In this document: piece by piece, positions 17,177 through 26,436 of the stretch
How the letters are laid out: every line of letters begins with the position of its first letter
Position numbering within the stretch: the first letter of the stretch is position 1
Assembly: GCF_947495925.1 (NCBI RefSeq)
Contig: NZ_CANMAU010000002.1
Location: 496,001-560,000, forward strand
Direction of reading: 5' to 3'
Origin: an uncultured Algibacter sp.
Lineage (GTDB): Bacteria; Bacteroidota; Bacteroidia; Flavobacteriales; Flavobacteriaceae
Length of the DNA stretch: 64,000 bases
The notes under the pieces: model-generated
What the model was told of the DNA's origin: nothing
Seen by the model: the letters and a program-made list of their open reading frames with translations, nothing else
The model's database searches: none
Program-made: the position numbers and the translations under genes

Positions 17177-18050
17177 TATTATTGGTCAAATAGGAAACAC
17201 TCCTTTGGTTGAAGTCACACATTTGATTTCCAAAAAAGGAGTGCGTCTGTTTTTGAAATTAGAAGGGAATAACCCCGGAGGTAGTGTAAAAGACCGACCA
17301 GCGTTCAATATGATTAATGAAGCATTAAAGCGCGGAGATATTAAAAAAGGAGGGACTTTAGTGGAGGCTACAAGTGGAAATACAGGTATTGCACTTGCTT
17401 TTATTGCAAAACTTTTAGGCTTGAATATGGTGTTAATTATGCCGGAGAATTCAACCGAAGAGCGTGTAAAAACCATGCGCGCTTATGGAGCAGAAGTTAT
17501 TTTGACCCCTTCTGATGTCGGTATTGAAGGATCTCGTGATTTAGCGTTTAAGTTAAGAGATGAAAAAGGTTATACGCTTTTAAATCAGTTTGAAAATCAT
17601 GACAACTGGAAAGCGCATTATAAAACTACTGGTCCTGAAATATGGAAGGCAACCAATGGAAAAATAACGCATTTTGTGTCCGCCATGGGAACAACAGGAA
17701 CCATAACTGGAACATCAACCTATTTGAAGGAGCAGAATAAAAACGTAACCATTGTAGGGGCACAGCCTGCTGATGGAGCTAGAATTCCAGGTATTAGAAA
17801 ATGGTCGCCTGAGTATGTACCAAAGTTTTTTGATCCAAAACGAGTTGATATAGTAGTAGATGTTTCTGAAGAAGATGCTAAGGAAACGACTATTAAATTG
17901 GCTAAAGAAGAAGGTGTTTTTGCTGGAATGAGTAGTGGTGGTTCTGTGTTTTGTGCCTTAACAATAGCAGAGCAAATAGAAAAAGGTGTAATTGTAGCAA
18001 TTATTTGCGATAGAGGAGATAGGTATTTGTCTTCAACTTTATTTGAATAA
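17160..18050 (+). CDS. cysM: cysteine synthase B
   Basis: A 296-residue PLP enzyme that replaces the acetyl group of O-acetylserine with sulfide to form cysteine. The PLP lysine lies in GNNPGGSVKDRPAF (about residue 43), the phosphate or substrate loop is EATSGNTGIAL, and SAMGTTGTITG binds the cofactor phosphate. The short length and the GSVKDRPA motif are typical of CysM rather than CysK. It overlaps cysE by 17 bases and is translated in a different frame, so translation is probably coupled. Confidence 0.93.
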   Translation: MEFENSIIGQIGNTPLVEVTHLISKKGVRLFLKLEGNNPGGSVKDRPAFNMINEALKRGDIKKGGTLVEATSGNTGIALAFIAKLLGLNMVLIMPENSTEERVKTMRAYGAEVILTPSDVGIEGSRDLAFKLRDEKGYTLLNQFENHDNWKAHYKTTGPEIWKATNGKITHFVSAMGTTGTITGTSTYLKEQNKNVTIVGAQPADGARIPGIRKWSPEYVPKFFDPKRVDIVVDVSEEDAKETTIKLAKEEGVFAGMSSGGSVFCALTIAEQIEKGVIVAIICDRGDRYLSSTLFE

Positions 18051-18081
18051 TACCTGATAGGGGTAATTAAAGAGTTAAGAA

Positions 18082-19086
18082 ATGTTAAACATACAAGAAG
18101 CTTTAAAGGAGCGAATTTTGATTTTAGATGGTGCTATGGGTACCATGCTGCAAGCTTATAAATTCACTGAAGAAGATTTTAGAGGAGAACGCTTTAAAGA
18201 TTACCCAACACCGTTGCAGGGTAATAATGATTTGTTGTCTATTACGCAACCAGAAGCTATTAAGACTATTCATGGTAAGTACTTTGAAGTAGGAGCTGAT
18301 ATTGTTGAAACTAATACGTTTTCAGGAACAACAATAGCTATGGCAGATTACCAAATGGAAGATTTGGTGTATGAACTTAATTATGAATCGGCAAAAATAG
18401 CCAAGGAGGTTGCAGATGAGTTTACGGCTAAAGAGCCTCATAAACCACGTTTTGTAGCGGGTTCAATAGGGCCTACGAATAGAACAGCAAGTATGTCTCC
18501 AGATGTTAATGATCCTGGATATCGTGCTGTGACTTTTGAAGAATTAAGAATCGCTTACAAACAGCAGGTAGAAGCTTTGGTTGATGGCGGAGTTGATTTA
18601 TTATTAGTCGAGACTGTATTTGATACTTTGAATGCGAAAGCAGCTTTATTTGCTATTGAGCAGGTAAAAGAGGAGCGAGGAATTGATATGCCCATTATGT
18701 TAAGTGGAACCATTACAGATGCGTCGGGTAGAACATTATCTGGACAAACTGCGGAGGCATTTTTAATTTCGGTATCACATATTCCACTGCTGTCTGTTGG
18801 GTTCAATTGTGCTTTGGGTGCTAATTTATTGCAACCGCATTTAGAGGCGATAGCAAATAAAACAGATTTTGCTATTTCGGCACATCCAAATGCAGGTTTA
18901 CCAAATGCTTTTGGAGAGTATGATGAAACACCAGAGGAAATGGGAGAGCAAATTGAAGAGTATTTAAAAAAGAATTTAATCAACATTATAGGTGGCTGTT
19001 GTGGGACATCACCAGAGCATATCAGAGTTATTGCTGATATATCTGCTAAGTATAAACCACGTCAATCTGAACTTGTTTCAGCTTAA
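18082..19086 (+). CDS. metH: methionine synthase, homocysteine-binding half
   Basis: A 334-residue homocysteine S-methyltransferase domain, equal to the N-terminal module of cobalamin-dependent MetH. It has [11 protein letters not shown] near residue 11, and zinc-binding cysteines in [10 protein letters not shown] and [12 protein letters not shown]. It activates homocysteine for methylation. The remaining MetH modules are on a separate protein 760 bases downstream (19845), so the enzyme is split into two polypeptides. An ABM protein and an inserted four-helix-bundle gene lie in between. It starts 31 bases after cysM. Confidence 0.93.
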   Translation: MLNIQEALKERILILDGAMGTMLQAYKFTEEDFRGERFKDYPTPLQGNNDLLSITQPEAIKTIHGKYFEVGADIVETNTFSGTTIAMADYQMEDLVYELNYESAKIAKEVADEFTAKEPHKPRFVAGSIGPTNRTASMSPDVNDPGYRAVTFEELRIAYKQQVEALVDGGVDLLLVETVFDTLNAKAALFAIEQVKEERGIDMPIMLSGTITDASGRTLSGQTAEAFLISVSHIPLLSVGFNCALGANLLQPHLEAIANKTDFAISAHPNAGLPNAFGEYDETPEEMGEQIEEYLKKNLINIIGGCCGTSPEHIRVIADISAKYKPRQSELVSA

Positions 19087-19098
19087 TTTTGAAATAAA

Positions 19099-19380
19099 AT
19101 GATTCTAGAAGTAGCCACATTAAATATAAAAGAAGGACTTTCTGCTGAATTCGAAAATACGTTCAAAAAAGCAGAATTAATCATTTCTTCAATGAAAGGT
19201 TATATCTCGCATCAATTGAAAAAGTGTATCGAAGAAAACGATAAATATATATTATTAGTAAACTGGGAAACGATTGAAGATCATGAAATAGGTTTTAGGC
19301 AATCCAAAAAATATCAAGAGTGGAAAGCACTATTACATCATTTTTACGAACCGTTTCCAACAGTAGAGCATTATGTTTAA
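19099..19380 (+). CDS. antibiotic biosynthesis monooxygenase (ABM)-like protein
   Basis: A 93-residue dimeric alpha/beta-barrel type protein. Features of the ABM family are the start MILEVATLNIKEGLSAEFEN, the conserved GYISHQLKKCIEENDKYILLV-like strand pair, and NWETIEDHEIGF. Family members act as small heme-degrading or quinone-type oxygenases, or as regulators, and a role cannot be predicted here. It sits 12 bases after the homocysteine half of metH, in the same orientation, and probably shares the transcript. Confidence 0.82.
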   Translation: MILEVATLNIKEGLSAEFENTFKKAELIISSMKGYISHQLKKCIEENDKYILLVNWETIEDHEIGFRQSKKYQEWKALLHHFYEPFPTVEHYV

Positions 19381-19382
19381 TG

Positions 19383-19834
19383 GTTAGTAGTTATTTGTTA
19401 CTGGTTATTGGGTAAGAAGTAAAATAAAAAGTAAATGAAGTCATATATAGAACTTGATGTTTGGATCGAAGCTAGAAAACTAGTAAGTCTTGTGTATGTT
19501 ATTACTAATGATTTTCCTAAAGAAGAATTACACGGAATTTCAAATCAAATTAGAAAATGTTCGGTTTCAATTCCGTCTAATATAGCAGAAGGGTGTGGAA
19601 GACAGACACCTAAAGATATTATTCGTTTTTTATATATTTCTAGAGGTTCTCTTTATGAATTAGAAACTCAGTTGTATCTTTCGAACGACCTGAAATTTAT
19701 TTCAGATAAAAAATTAAATAAAATTTTATCACAAATAGAAGCTTGTAAAAAGTTGCTTAACGGATTTATAAATAATTATAAGAAGTTAAGAGATGAGTAA
19801 GGTGAAAAAACGAAGAAAACAAGTAACTATTAAC
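19383..19834 (+). repeat. imperfect 17-bp inverted repeats flanking the four-helix-bundle gene
   Basis: GTTAGTAGTTATTTGTT at 19383-19399 matches 15 of 17 positions of the reverse complement of AACAAGTAACTATTAAC at 19818-19834. The two arms bracket the gene at 19435-19800. This could mark the ends of an inserted module, or could simply reflect low-complexity TTAGTTATT repeats, so it is reported with low confidence. Confidence 0.35.
19435..19800 (+). CDS. four-helix bundle (S23 / 23S rRNA intervening-sequence) protein
   Basis: A 121-residue all-helical protein with the family hallmarks LDVWIEARKLVSLVY, FPKEELHGISNQIRKCSVSI, PSNIAEGCGRQTPKDIIRFL and a C-terminal helix. Members are often encoded inside intervening sequences of 23S rRNA genes, or scattered singly through genomes; their molecular role is not established. 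Here it interrupts the metH locus. Its final codons and stop (GATGAGTAA) are formed by a duplicated copy of the downstream metH start region, which suggests insertion or local duplication after the locus had formed. Confidence 0.9.
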   Translation: MKSYIELDVWIEARKLVSLVYVITNDFPKEELHGISNQIRKCSVSIPSNIAEGCGRQTPKDIIRFLYISRGSLYELETQLYLSNDLKFISDKKLNKILSQIEACKKLLNGFINNYKKLRDE

Positions 19835-19883
19835 GAATTAAGAGATGAGTAAGGCTAATAACCAAAAACGAGTAACTATTAAC
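19786..19883 (+). repeat. tandem duplication of the metH start region
   Basis: TTAAGAGATGAGTAAGG occurs at 19786-19802 and again at 19838-19854, and each copy is followed by a diverged stretch that ends in GTAACTATTAAC (19823-19834 and 19872-19883). The repeat period is about 50 bases. The second copy holds the real metH ATG; the first supplies the stop codon of the four-helix-bundle gene. Confidence 0.8.
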
Positions 19884-22547
19884 CAGAGTAGATATATGAA
19901 ATTATCTGGTTTGGAACCTTTGGTTTTAAACGAAAACAGCAATTTTATTAATATTGGAGAACGTACAAATGTTGCAGGTTCGCGAAAATTTCTTCGATTA
20001 ATTAAAGAAGAAAAATTTGATGAAGCTCTAGATATTGCGCGTCATCAAGTGGATGGTGGTGCTCAAATTGTCGATATTAATATGGATGATGGTTTGATTG
20101 ATGGAAAAGAGGCCATGGTCCGTTTCTTGAATTTGATTGCAGCAGAGCCAGATATTTGTCGTGTGCCTATGATGATTGACTCTTCAAAATGGGATATCAT
20201 AGAGGCAGGGCTTCAAGTGGTTCAAGGAAAATGTGTTGTGAATTCTATTTCACTTAAGGAAGGCGAAGAGAAATTTATTAACGAGGCAAAAAAAATTAAG
20301 CTTTACGGTGCTGCAGTAATTGTTATGGCTTTTGATGAAGTAGGGCAAGCCGATACATATGAAAGACGTATAGAAATTGCTGAACGTTCTTATAATGTTC
20401 TAGTGAATAAAGTGGGCTTTCCTTCTGAAGATATTATTTTCGACTTAAATATATTTCCCGTTGCAACAGGAATGGAAGAGCATCGCAAAAATGCCATTGA
20501 TTTTATAGAAGCAACACGTTGGGTACGTCAAAATTTAGAAAACGTTTCTGTTAGTGGAGGCGTCAGTAATGTATCCTTTTCTTTTAGAGGAAATAATACA
20601 GTTCGCGAAGCGATGCACTCGGTATTTTTATATTATGCCATTCAAGCGGGTATGAATATGGGAATTGTAAATCCTGCGATGCTGGAGGTTTATGATGATA
20701 TTCCGAAAGATTTATTAGAACATATTGAAGATGTGATTCTTGATAGGCGTGATGATGCGACAGAACGTTTATTAGATTTTGCAGAAACAGTAAAGGGAAC
20801 CAAAGCTGAAAAAACTGTGGATTTATCTTGGCGAGAAAACTCCTTACAAGATAGAATTACACATGCTTTAGTAAAGGGACTTGATGCTTTTATTATTGAA
20901 GATATAGAAGAAGCAAGACAGGCAGCCGATAAACCAATTGAAGTTATTGAAGGTAATTTAATGACAGGTATGAATGTAGTGGGTGATTTGTTTGGTGCTG
21001 GGAAAATGTTTTTGCCTCAAGTGGTGAAATCAGCACGTGTAATGAAAAAGGCAGTAGGCTATTTGAACCCGTTTATTGAAGCTGAAAAATCAGATAAATC
21101 AGAGCCTGTTGGTAAAATATTAATGGCAACCGTAAAAGGCGATGTGCACGATATTGGTAAAAATATTGTGAGCGTTGTGTTAGCTTGTAATAACTATGAA
21201 ATCGTAGATTTAGGAGTAATGGTGCCGCCTGAAAAAATTATTGAAACTGCTATTTCAGAACGTGTTGATGCCATTGGATTATCGGGTTTAATTACGCCTT
21301 CTTTAGATGAAATGGTGTATTTGGCTAAAGAAATGCAACGCCAGAATTTTGAGTTACCATTATTGATTGGTGGTGCAACGACATCAAAAGCACATACTGC
21401 AGTTAAGATCGATACGCAATACACAAATGCTGTAGTACATGTTAATGATGCTTCTAGAGCGGTAACGGTAGTTGGTGATTTACTGAATAAGAAAACATCA
21501 CATGAGTATGTTGCTAAAATGAAAGCAGATTATGATGAATTCCGTACTAAGTTTTTAAAACGAGGTAAGGAGAAATCATATATTTCAATTGAAGAAGCGC
21601 GAAAACGAAAATTTAAAATAGATTGGGACACATTAGAAATTGTAAAACCTAAAGAACTGGGAGTTCAAATTTTAAAGCAATTAAGTTTAAAAGAATTATT
21701 ACCATTTATTGATTGGAGTCCATTTTTTAGAAGTTGGGATTTACATGGTAAATATCCAAATATTTTAACAGATGATGTGGTTGGAGAGCAGGCAACTCAA
21801 TTGTATGAAGATGCTCAGGAGATGATCCAGCAAATAATTGCAAAACAATTATTAAAACCTAAAGCTGTTTTTGGATTATTTGAAGCGAATAGTATTAATG
21901 AGGATGATATTTCTATTCAGAAAAAAGGAGAGGAAATTGCGGTATTTAGAACCTTGCGTCAACAATTAAAAAAGCGTGATGGGATTCCTAATCATGCACT
22001 AGCAGATTTTGTAGCACCAAAAGATTCTGGTAAAACTGATTATATGGGGGCTTTTTGCGTGGGTATTTTTGGAGCGCAAGAATTAGCAGATAGTTATAGA
22101 GCAAAGGATGATGATTATAATGGGATTATGGCGCAAGCTATTGCTGATAGATTTGCTGAAGCTTTTGCTGAATACTTGCATAAACAGATAAGAACAAAAC
22201 ATTGGGGATATATTTCTAATGAAGATTTGACTAACGACGATTTAATTAAAGAAAGTTATAAGGGTATTCGTCCAGCACCGGGATATCCTGCGTGTCCTGA
22301 TCATTTGGAAAAAGAAACGATTTGGGATTTGCTAGAAGTTGAAAAACTAATTGGTGTTACGTTAACCGAGAGTTTAGCAATGTGGCCGGCAGCTGCAGTA
22401 TCAGGTTATTATTTTGCCAATCCGGAATCTAAATATTTTGGATTAGGTAAAATTACTGATGATCAAGTTTCTGATTACGCTACACGAAAAGGGATTAATA
22501 AGGATAAAGCTAGAAAGTGGCTGCATTCAAATATTGCAGATCAATAG
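19845..22547 (+). CDS. metH: methionine synthase, folate/cobalamin/activation half
   Basis: A 900-residue protein equal to MetH without the homocysteine domain. Order: pterin-binding domain (about 15-280; [16 protein letters not shown]), cobalamin domain (about 330-560; [20 protein letters not shown], whose His is the cobalt ligand), and the AdoMet reactivation domain (about 570-900; [12 protein letters not shown] near residue 805). It moves a methyl group from methyltetrahydrofolate to cobalamin and then to homocysteine held by the partner at 18082. It therefore depends on B12. The start chosen is the second copy of a duplicated ATG region. Confidence 0.95.
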   Translation: MSKANNQKRVTINQSRYMKLSGLEPLVLNENSNFINIGERTNVAGSRKFLRLIKEEKFDEALDIARHQVDGGAQIVDINMDDGLIDGKEAMVRFLNLIAAEPDICRVPMMIDSSKWDIIEAGLQVVQGKCVVNSISLKEGEEKFINEAKKIKLYGAAVIVMAFDEVGQADTYERRIEIAERSYNVLVNKVGFPSEDIIFDLNIFPVATGMEEHRKNAIDFIEATRWVRQNLENVSVSGGVSNVSFSFRGNNTVREAMHSVFLYYAIQAGMNMGIVNPAMLEVYDDIPKDLLEHIEDVILDRRDDATERLLDFAETVKGTKAEKTVDLSWRENSLQDRITHALVKGLDAFIIEDIEEARQAADKPIEVIEGNLMTGMNVVGDLFGAGKMFLPQVVKSARVMKKAVGYLNPFIEAEKSDKSEPVGKILMATVKGDVHDIGKNIVSVVLACNNYEIVDLGVMVPPEKIIETAISERVDAIGLSGLITPSLDEMVYLAKEMQRQNFELPLLIGGATTSKAHTAVKIDTQYTNAVVHVNDASRAVTVVGDLLNKKTSHEYVAKMKADYDEFRTKFLKRGKEKSYISIEEARKRKFKIDWDTLEIVKPKELGVQILKQLSLKELLPFIDWSPFFRSWDLHGKYPNILTDDVVGEQATQLYEDAQEMIQQIIAKQLLKPKAVFGLFEANSINEDDISIQKKGEEIAVFRTLRQQLKKRDGIPNHALADFVAPKDSGKTDYMGAFCVGIFGAQELADSYRAKDDDYNGIMAQAIADRFAEAFAEYLHKQIRTKHWGYISNEDLTNDDLIKESYKGIRPAPGYPACPDHLEKETIWDLLEVEKLIGVTLTESLAMWPAAAVSGYYFANPESKYFGLGKITDDQVSDYATRKGINKDKARKWLHSNIADQ

Positions 22548-22552
22548 AAGAA

Positions 22553-22789
22553 ATGAAATTTATAGAATTAACTTTGGGTAGCTATATTATATCGCATGGA
22601 TATGATAACAAGAATAAAGAGGTTTTACAGCATGTGCACTCTGAATCGTTTTCAAAAAAACTGGTTCCAATTTCAAGAATAAAATCTATTAGTGAAAAAT
22701 ATATACTTACAGATTATGTCGATGGGAGATGGATTTATTGGGAATATGAAGAGTCTTTTAAAGAATTAGAGCGCATTTTGGCAGAGTAA
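22553..22789 (+). CDS. small hypothetical protein
   Basis: A 78-residue protein starting at ATG 22553, six bases after the metH stop; the frame is also open upstream but lies inside metH. It contains SFSKKLVPISRIKSISEKYI and the aromatic tail GRWIYWEYEESFKELERIL. There is no signal peptide or membrane segment. I do not recognise the family. Its stop overlaps the next ATG by one base (TAATG), so it is translationally coupled to the MetF-like gene. Confidence 0.65.
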   Translation: MKFIELTLGSYIISHGYDNKNKEVLQHVHSESFSKKLVPISRIKSISEKYILTDYVDGRWIYWEYEESFKELERILAE

Positions 22790-23733
22790 TGTTAGAAGAT
22801 AAAATTAGAAATAGAAACTCCGGAATTTTACTTTATGGGTTAACACCTCCTAAGTTACAGGCAGACATCAATAAAATTCAAACAATTGCTAATAAGCAGA
22901 TAGAGCGTATTAGTGGGTTAGAATTAGATGGTTTGGTTTTGTATGATATTCAGGATGAGTCTTCTAGAAATGATTCCCCACGCCCCTTTCCATTCATGGA
23001 AACCCTAAGTCCAGATGTTTATAGTGCTAACTATTTGAAAGATTTAAACCTGCCTAAGATTATATATAAAAGTGTAGGGAAGTATTCTAAACAAGAATTA
23101 AGTAATTGGATACAGGAAAACTCTAAGGATATAAATTTTTCTGTTTTTGTTGGTACCCCTTCGAATAAACAAAAGTCGAGTTTGTCATTGAATGATGCTT
23201 ATAGTGTAAACCGTATTGCAGATGCATCGATAACCTTGGGAGGTGTGACTATTCCTGAGCGACATTATAAAAAAAATGATGAGCATCAGCGTCTTTTTAG
23301 TAAGATCGATAAAGGCTGTCATTTTTTTATTTCGCAATGTGTCTATAATATCAATAACACTAAAAATTTCCTTTCAGACTATTACTATAGTTCATTAGAT
23401 AATCATAGAGAATTACTACCAATAATATTTACGTTAACACCATGTGGTTCTATAAAAACTATGGAGTTTATGGAGTGGTTAGGAATTGATATTCCGCAGT
23501 GGTTAAAGAACGATTTAAAACACTCTGAGGATATTTTAACGAAGTCTATTGACGTTTGTAAAACCATAGCTAAAGAATTATTGGATTACTGTGCAGGAAA
23601 AAATATTCCGATTGGTTTTAATATTGAAAGTGTTTCAATACGAAAGGCTGAAATTGAAGCGTCCATTGAATTGCTTAAAGATGTTAAAGAGATGATGAAT
23701 AAATATGAAACTTCTGCCGTTTCATTAAGATAA
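22789..23733 (+). CDS. divergent methylenetetrahydrofolate-reductase-like protein
   Basis: A 314-residue protein lying between metH and metF. Scattered matches to MetF are visible in order: YGLTPPK near residue 16 (MetF has FEVIPPK), LGGVTIPERH (MetF AGYPEKH), and FSKIDKGCHFFISQCVYN (MetF KVDAGADYVVTQMFFD). The active-site glutamate of MetF (E in FEVxPPK) corresponds to a glycine or leucine here. It is thus probably a TIM-barrel flavoprotein paralog with changed or lost activity. Coupling to the upstream small gene by a TAATG overlap suggests they work together. The assignment rests on motif alignment by eye. Confidence 0.6.
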   Translation: MLEDKIRNRNSGILLYGLTPPKLQADINKIQTIANKQIERISGLELDGLVLYDIQDESSRNDSPRPFPFMETLSPDVYSANYLKDLNLPKIIYKSVGKYSKQELSNWIQENSKDINFSVFVGTPSNKQKSSLSLNDAYSVNRIADASITLGGVTIPERHYKKNDEHQRLFSKIDKGCHFFISQCVYNINNTKNFLSDYYYSSLDNHRELLPIIFTLTPCGSIKTMEFMEWLGIDIPQWLKNDLKHSEDILTKSIDVCKTIAKELLDYCAGKNIPIGFNIESVSIRKAEIEASIELLKDVKEMMNKYETSAVSLR

Positions 23734-23888
23734 GTGTATTATGTTTGCGTTAGAGATTTTGGAGGAAAGTCCAAAGTGAGGCACGAGCTAGGACTTGTTT
23801 GGGAAAGCAGGCTCCCACGCGGGTAAATCCAAAAAAACAAAATTAATATTGATGAGATTTTTGCTTTCGCGGAAATTAAAAAACAGAT
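23734..23888 (+). ncRNA. candidate structured leader RNA upstream of metF
   Basis: This 155-base gap is more GC-rich and structured than its surroundings. Three hairpins are readable: TTTGGA (23758-23763) with TCCAAA (23770-23775) around GGAAAG; TGGGA (23800-23804) with TCCCA (23813-23817); and ATTTTTGC (23857-23864) with GCGGAAAT (23869-23876), which ends 12 bases before the metF ATG and could mask its ribosome binding site. It does not match the SAM, cobalamin, tetrahydrofolate, SAH or other common riboswitch cores I know. Confidence 0.45.
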
Positions 23889-24845
23889 ATGAAGGTAACA
23901 GACCATATTAAAAATGCTAACGGAAAAACATTGTTTTCGTTTGAGGTAATACCACCAAAAAAAGGTAAAAATATTCAGGATTTATATAATAATATTGATC
24001 CGTTAATGGAGTTTAATCCCCCGTTTATTGATGTAACCACGTCTCGTGAAGAGTATGTGTATATTGATAAAGGTAACGGGCTTTTAGATAAGCGTATTAC
24101 ACGTATGCGTCCGGGTACTGTTGGGATTTGTGCATCAATTATGCATAAATATCAAGTAGATGCGATTCCGCATTTATTGTGTGGAGGTTTTACTAAAGAA
24201 GAGACAGAATACGTATTGGTAGATTGCCATTATTTGGGTTTGGATAATGTGATGGCATTGCGGGGTGACTCGATGAAGGATGAGGCATATTTTAAACCTG
24301 TTAAAGGTGGCAATGCATTTGCCAGTGATTTAGTAGGACAAATTGCAAACTTAAATCGTGGGCAATATTTGCATGATGATGTGGATGCTGAACACAATTC
24401 AGATTTTTGTATTGGCGTTGCCGGTTATCCGGAAAAACACATGGAGTCTCCATCTTTAATCACCGATTTAAGGCGTTTAAAAGCAAAGGTTGATGCCGGT
24501 GCAGATTATGTAGTAACACAAATGTTTTTTGATAATAATAAGTATTTTGAGTTTGTTGAAAAAGCAAGGAAGATGGGAATTACAGTTCCTATTATTCCTG
24601 GAATTAAACCTATCGCTGTAAAACGTCATTTACAATTATTACCTCAGGTGTTTAAAATTGACTTACCACAAGATTTAATTGATGCTGTAGAAGGGTGTCA
24701 GGATAATAAGGCAGTGAGACAGATTGGAGTCGAGTTTGCTATTCAACAATCAAAAGAATTAAGAGAAGCTGGCGTTCCTGTATTACATTACTATTCCATG
24801 GGAAAAAGTGATAATGTGCATGCCATAGCTAAGGCATTGTTTTAA
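23889..24845 (+). CDS. metF: methylenetetrahydrofolate reductase
   Basis: A 318-residue flavoenzyme that makes 5-methyltetrahydrofolate, the methyl donor for the neighbouring methionine synthase. It has the catalytic glutamate in LFSFEVIPPKKGKN, VTTSREEYVY, the folate/FAD motif NVMALRGDSM, VAGYPEKHMES and GADYVVTQMFFDN. Its length matches single-domain bacterial MetF. It is preceded by a 155-base structured leader that separates it from the MetF-like paralog. Confidence 0.95.
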   Translation: MKVTDHIKNANGKTLFSFEVIPPKKGKNIQDLYNNIDPLMEFNPPFIDVTTSREEYVYIDKGNGLLDKRITRMRPGTVGICASIMHKYQVDAIPHLLCGGFTKEETEYVLVDCHYLGLDNVMALRGDSMKDEAYFKPVKGGNAFASDLVGQIANLNRGQYLHDDVDAEHNSDFCIGVAGYPEKHMESPSLITDLRRLKAKVDAGADYVVTQMFFDNNKYFEFVEKARKMGITVPIIPGIKPIAVKRHLQLLPQVFKIDLPQDLIDAVEGCQDNKAVRQIGVEFAIQQSKELREAGVPVLHYYSMGKSDNVHAIAKALF

Positions 24846-24880
24846 TAATTATCTTACATTTGAGTTTGATAAAACCATCG

Positions 24881-25981
24881 ATGAAATTTTATTACTCCTG
24901 CTTGTTTTGTTTCTGCTGCGTTATTGGTTTTTCGCAAGAGAAAAAAAATGCATCTTATTTTGATCTTAACTATTTCACAGGAAATATAGCTAATCATAAT
25001 AATGATATTCTTCATTTAATTCAAGGTCATCCAGAAGGTGTTATTGTTGGATGGAATACGAAAACCTTCGGGTTTGAAGATTGGGAGCAGCGGTATAATT
25101 ATCCCGATTTAGGTGTTTCGTTTCTATTTCAGGATACTAAAAATGAGGTTTTAGGAGATAATTATGGACTTTATGCGCATTGTAACTTTTATTTTTTCAA
25201 GCGTAATTTAATGTTTAGAATAGGGCAAGGTCTTGCAATAACGACCAATCCTTATGATAAACGCGATAATTTTAGGAATAACGCCTACGGTACAGCACTA
25301 ATGAGTAGTACCTATTTAATGCTAAATTATAAGAGGGAACGTATTTTTGATAAGTTTGGTTTACAAACAGGCCTGTCTTTAATCCACTATTCAAATGCGA
25401 ATGTTAAAGCCCCCAATAGTAGTACTAATTCGATTACTTTTAATTTGGGAGTCATTTATAGTTTGGATGAATCTGAACCAGAATATCAAACTAATATTAA
25501 GGACGGCGGCAAAGTAAAATTCACTGAACCTGTAAAGTATAATTTGGCTTTTAGAACAGGAATTAATGAAAGTGATGTTGTAGGTAGTGGTCAATTTCCG
25601 TTTTATGTTTTCTCTGCTTATGCAGATAAACGCTTAAGTCATAAAAGTGCCATTCAACTTGGTGCAGACATGTTTTTCTCAAAATTTCTAGAAGAACTTA
25701 TACATTATAAAAGTGTATCGTTCCCAGAAGAAAACGTTTCTGGCGATGAAGATTATAAAAGAGTAGGTGTTTTTGTCGGTCATGAGTTATTTATTAGTAG
25801 AACTTCATTAGTAACCCAGTTAGGGTATTATGTGTATTATCCGTTTGATTTCGAAGGGCGAACATATATGAGAATTGGTTTAAAACGCTATTTTGGAAAA
25901 AAGGTTTTTGGTGCGCTTACTTTGAAATCTCATGGAGCAAAGGCGGAGGCTGTTGAGTTTGGAATAGGTATGAGATTATAA
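24881..25981 (+). CDS. PagL-type acyloxyacyl hydrolase / lipid A 3-O-deacylase
   Basis: A 366-residue predicted outer-membrane beta-barrel enzyme. The start ATG 24881 gives a good signal peptide (MKFYYSCLFCFCCVIGFSQE); a TTG at 24860 is in frame but gives a worse N-terminus. The catalytic motif LIHYSNANVKAPN matches the PagL His-Ser site (H-x-SNA). Alternating hydrophobic strands run to the end, which reads FGIGMRL. PagL enzymes remove a 3-O acyl chain from lipid A and so alter the outer leaflet. The protein is longer than enterobacterial PagL, as usual in Bacteroidota. It starts 35 bases after metF. Confidence 0.85.
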   Translation: MKFYYSCLFCFCCVIGFSQEKKNASYFDLNYFTGNIANHNNDILHLIQGHPEGVIVGWNTKTFGFEDWEQRYNYPDLGVSFLFQDTKNEVLGDNYGLYAHCNFYFFKRNLMFRIGQGLAITTNPYDKRDNFRNNAYGTALMSSTYLMLNYKRERIFDKFGLQTGLSLIHYSNANVKAPNSSTNSITFNLGVIYSLDESEPEYQTNIKDGGKVKFTEPVKYNLAFRTGINESDVVGSGQFPFYVFSAYADKRLSHKSAIQLGADMFFSKFLEELIHYKSVSFPEENVSGDEDYKRVGVFVGHELFISRTSLVTQLGYYVYYPFDFEGRTYMRIGLKRYFGKKVFGALTLKSHGAKAEAVEFGIGMRL

Positions 25982-25993
25982 TACGAAGTGATT

Positions 25994-26419
25994 ATGGAAC
26001 AAAGATTAACGATTGTTGGACTAGGCGTAAGTGATTTAAAAGTTGCTTCGGCATTTTATGAAGAAAAGTTTGGTTGGCAGAAAATGAAATCAAGCAATGA
26101 GGGTATCGTATTTTTTCAATTGAATGGTATTTTACTGTCTTTATACCCTAAAGATAAATTGGCGGAAGATGCAACAGTTAGTCCAGATGGAGATGGTTTT
26201 AAAGGGTTTTCGTTAGCTTTTAATACACGATCAAAAGAGGAAGTTGATGAGATGATTACAACGTTAGAAGCTAAAGGTGTTAAGATAGTTAAGAGACCGG
26301 AGGAAGTTTTTTGGGGTGGTTATAGCAGTTATATTGCTGATCCAGATGAAAATTTATGGGAGATTGCATTCAATCCTTTTTTACCTATGGATAAAGATGG
26401 TAATGTTCAAGAAGAATAG
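25994..26419 (+). CDS. VOC-family (glyoxalase/bleomycin resistance-like) protein
   Basis: A 141-residue protein with the paired beta-alpha-beta-beta-beta modules of the vicinal oxygen chelate fold: LTIVGLGVSDLKVASAFYEE at the start, SSYIADPDENLWEIAFNP near the end. The metal ligands of glyoxalase I are only partly recognisable (the E of WEIAFNP). Substrate unknown. I prefer ATG 25994 to the GTG at 25988. It lies 12 bases after the deacylase gene. Confidence 0.82.
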   Translation: MEQRLTIVGLGVSDLKVASAFYEEKFGWQKMKSSNEGIVFFQLNGILLSLYPKDKLAEDATVSPDGDGFKGFSLAFNTRSKEEVDEMITTLEAKGVKIVKRPEEVFWGGYSSYIADPDENLWEIAFNPFLPMDKDGNVQEE

Positions 26420-26436
26420 TATTTAGAAGATTTAAT

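Noticed and set aside
23762-23772. Exact GAGGAAAGTCC, the conserved CR-I string of RNase P RNA
   Set aside because: The region is only 155 bases and lacks the pairing partner and the other conserved RNase P segments, so it is not called rnpB.
23741-23779. Twelve-codon frame MFALEILEESPK before metF as a leader peptide
   Set aside because: No run of a regulatory amino acid and no terminator hairpin with T-tract follows; probably chance.
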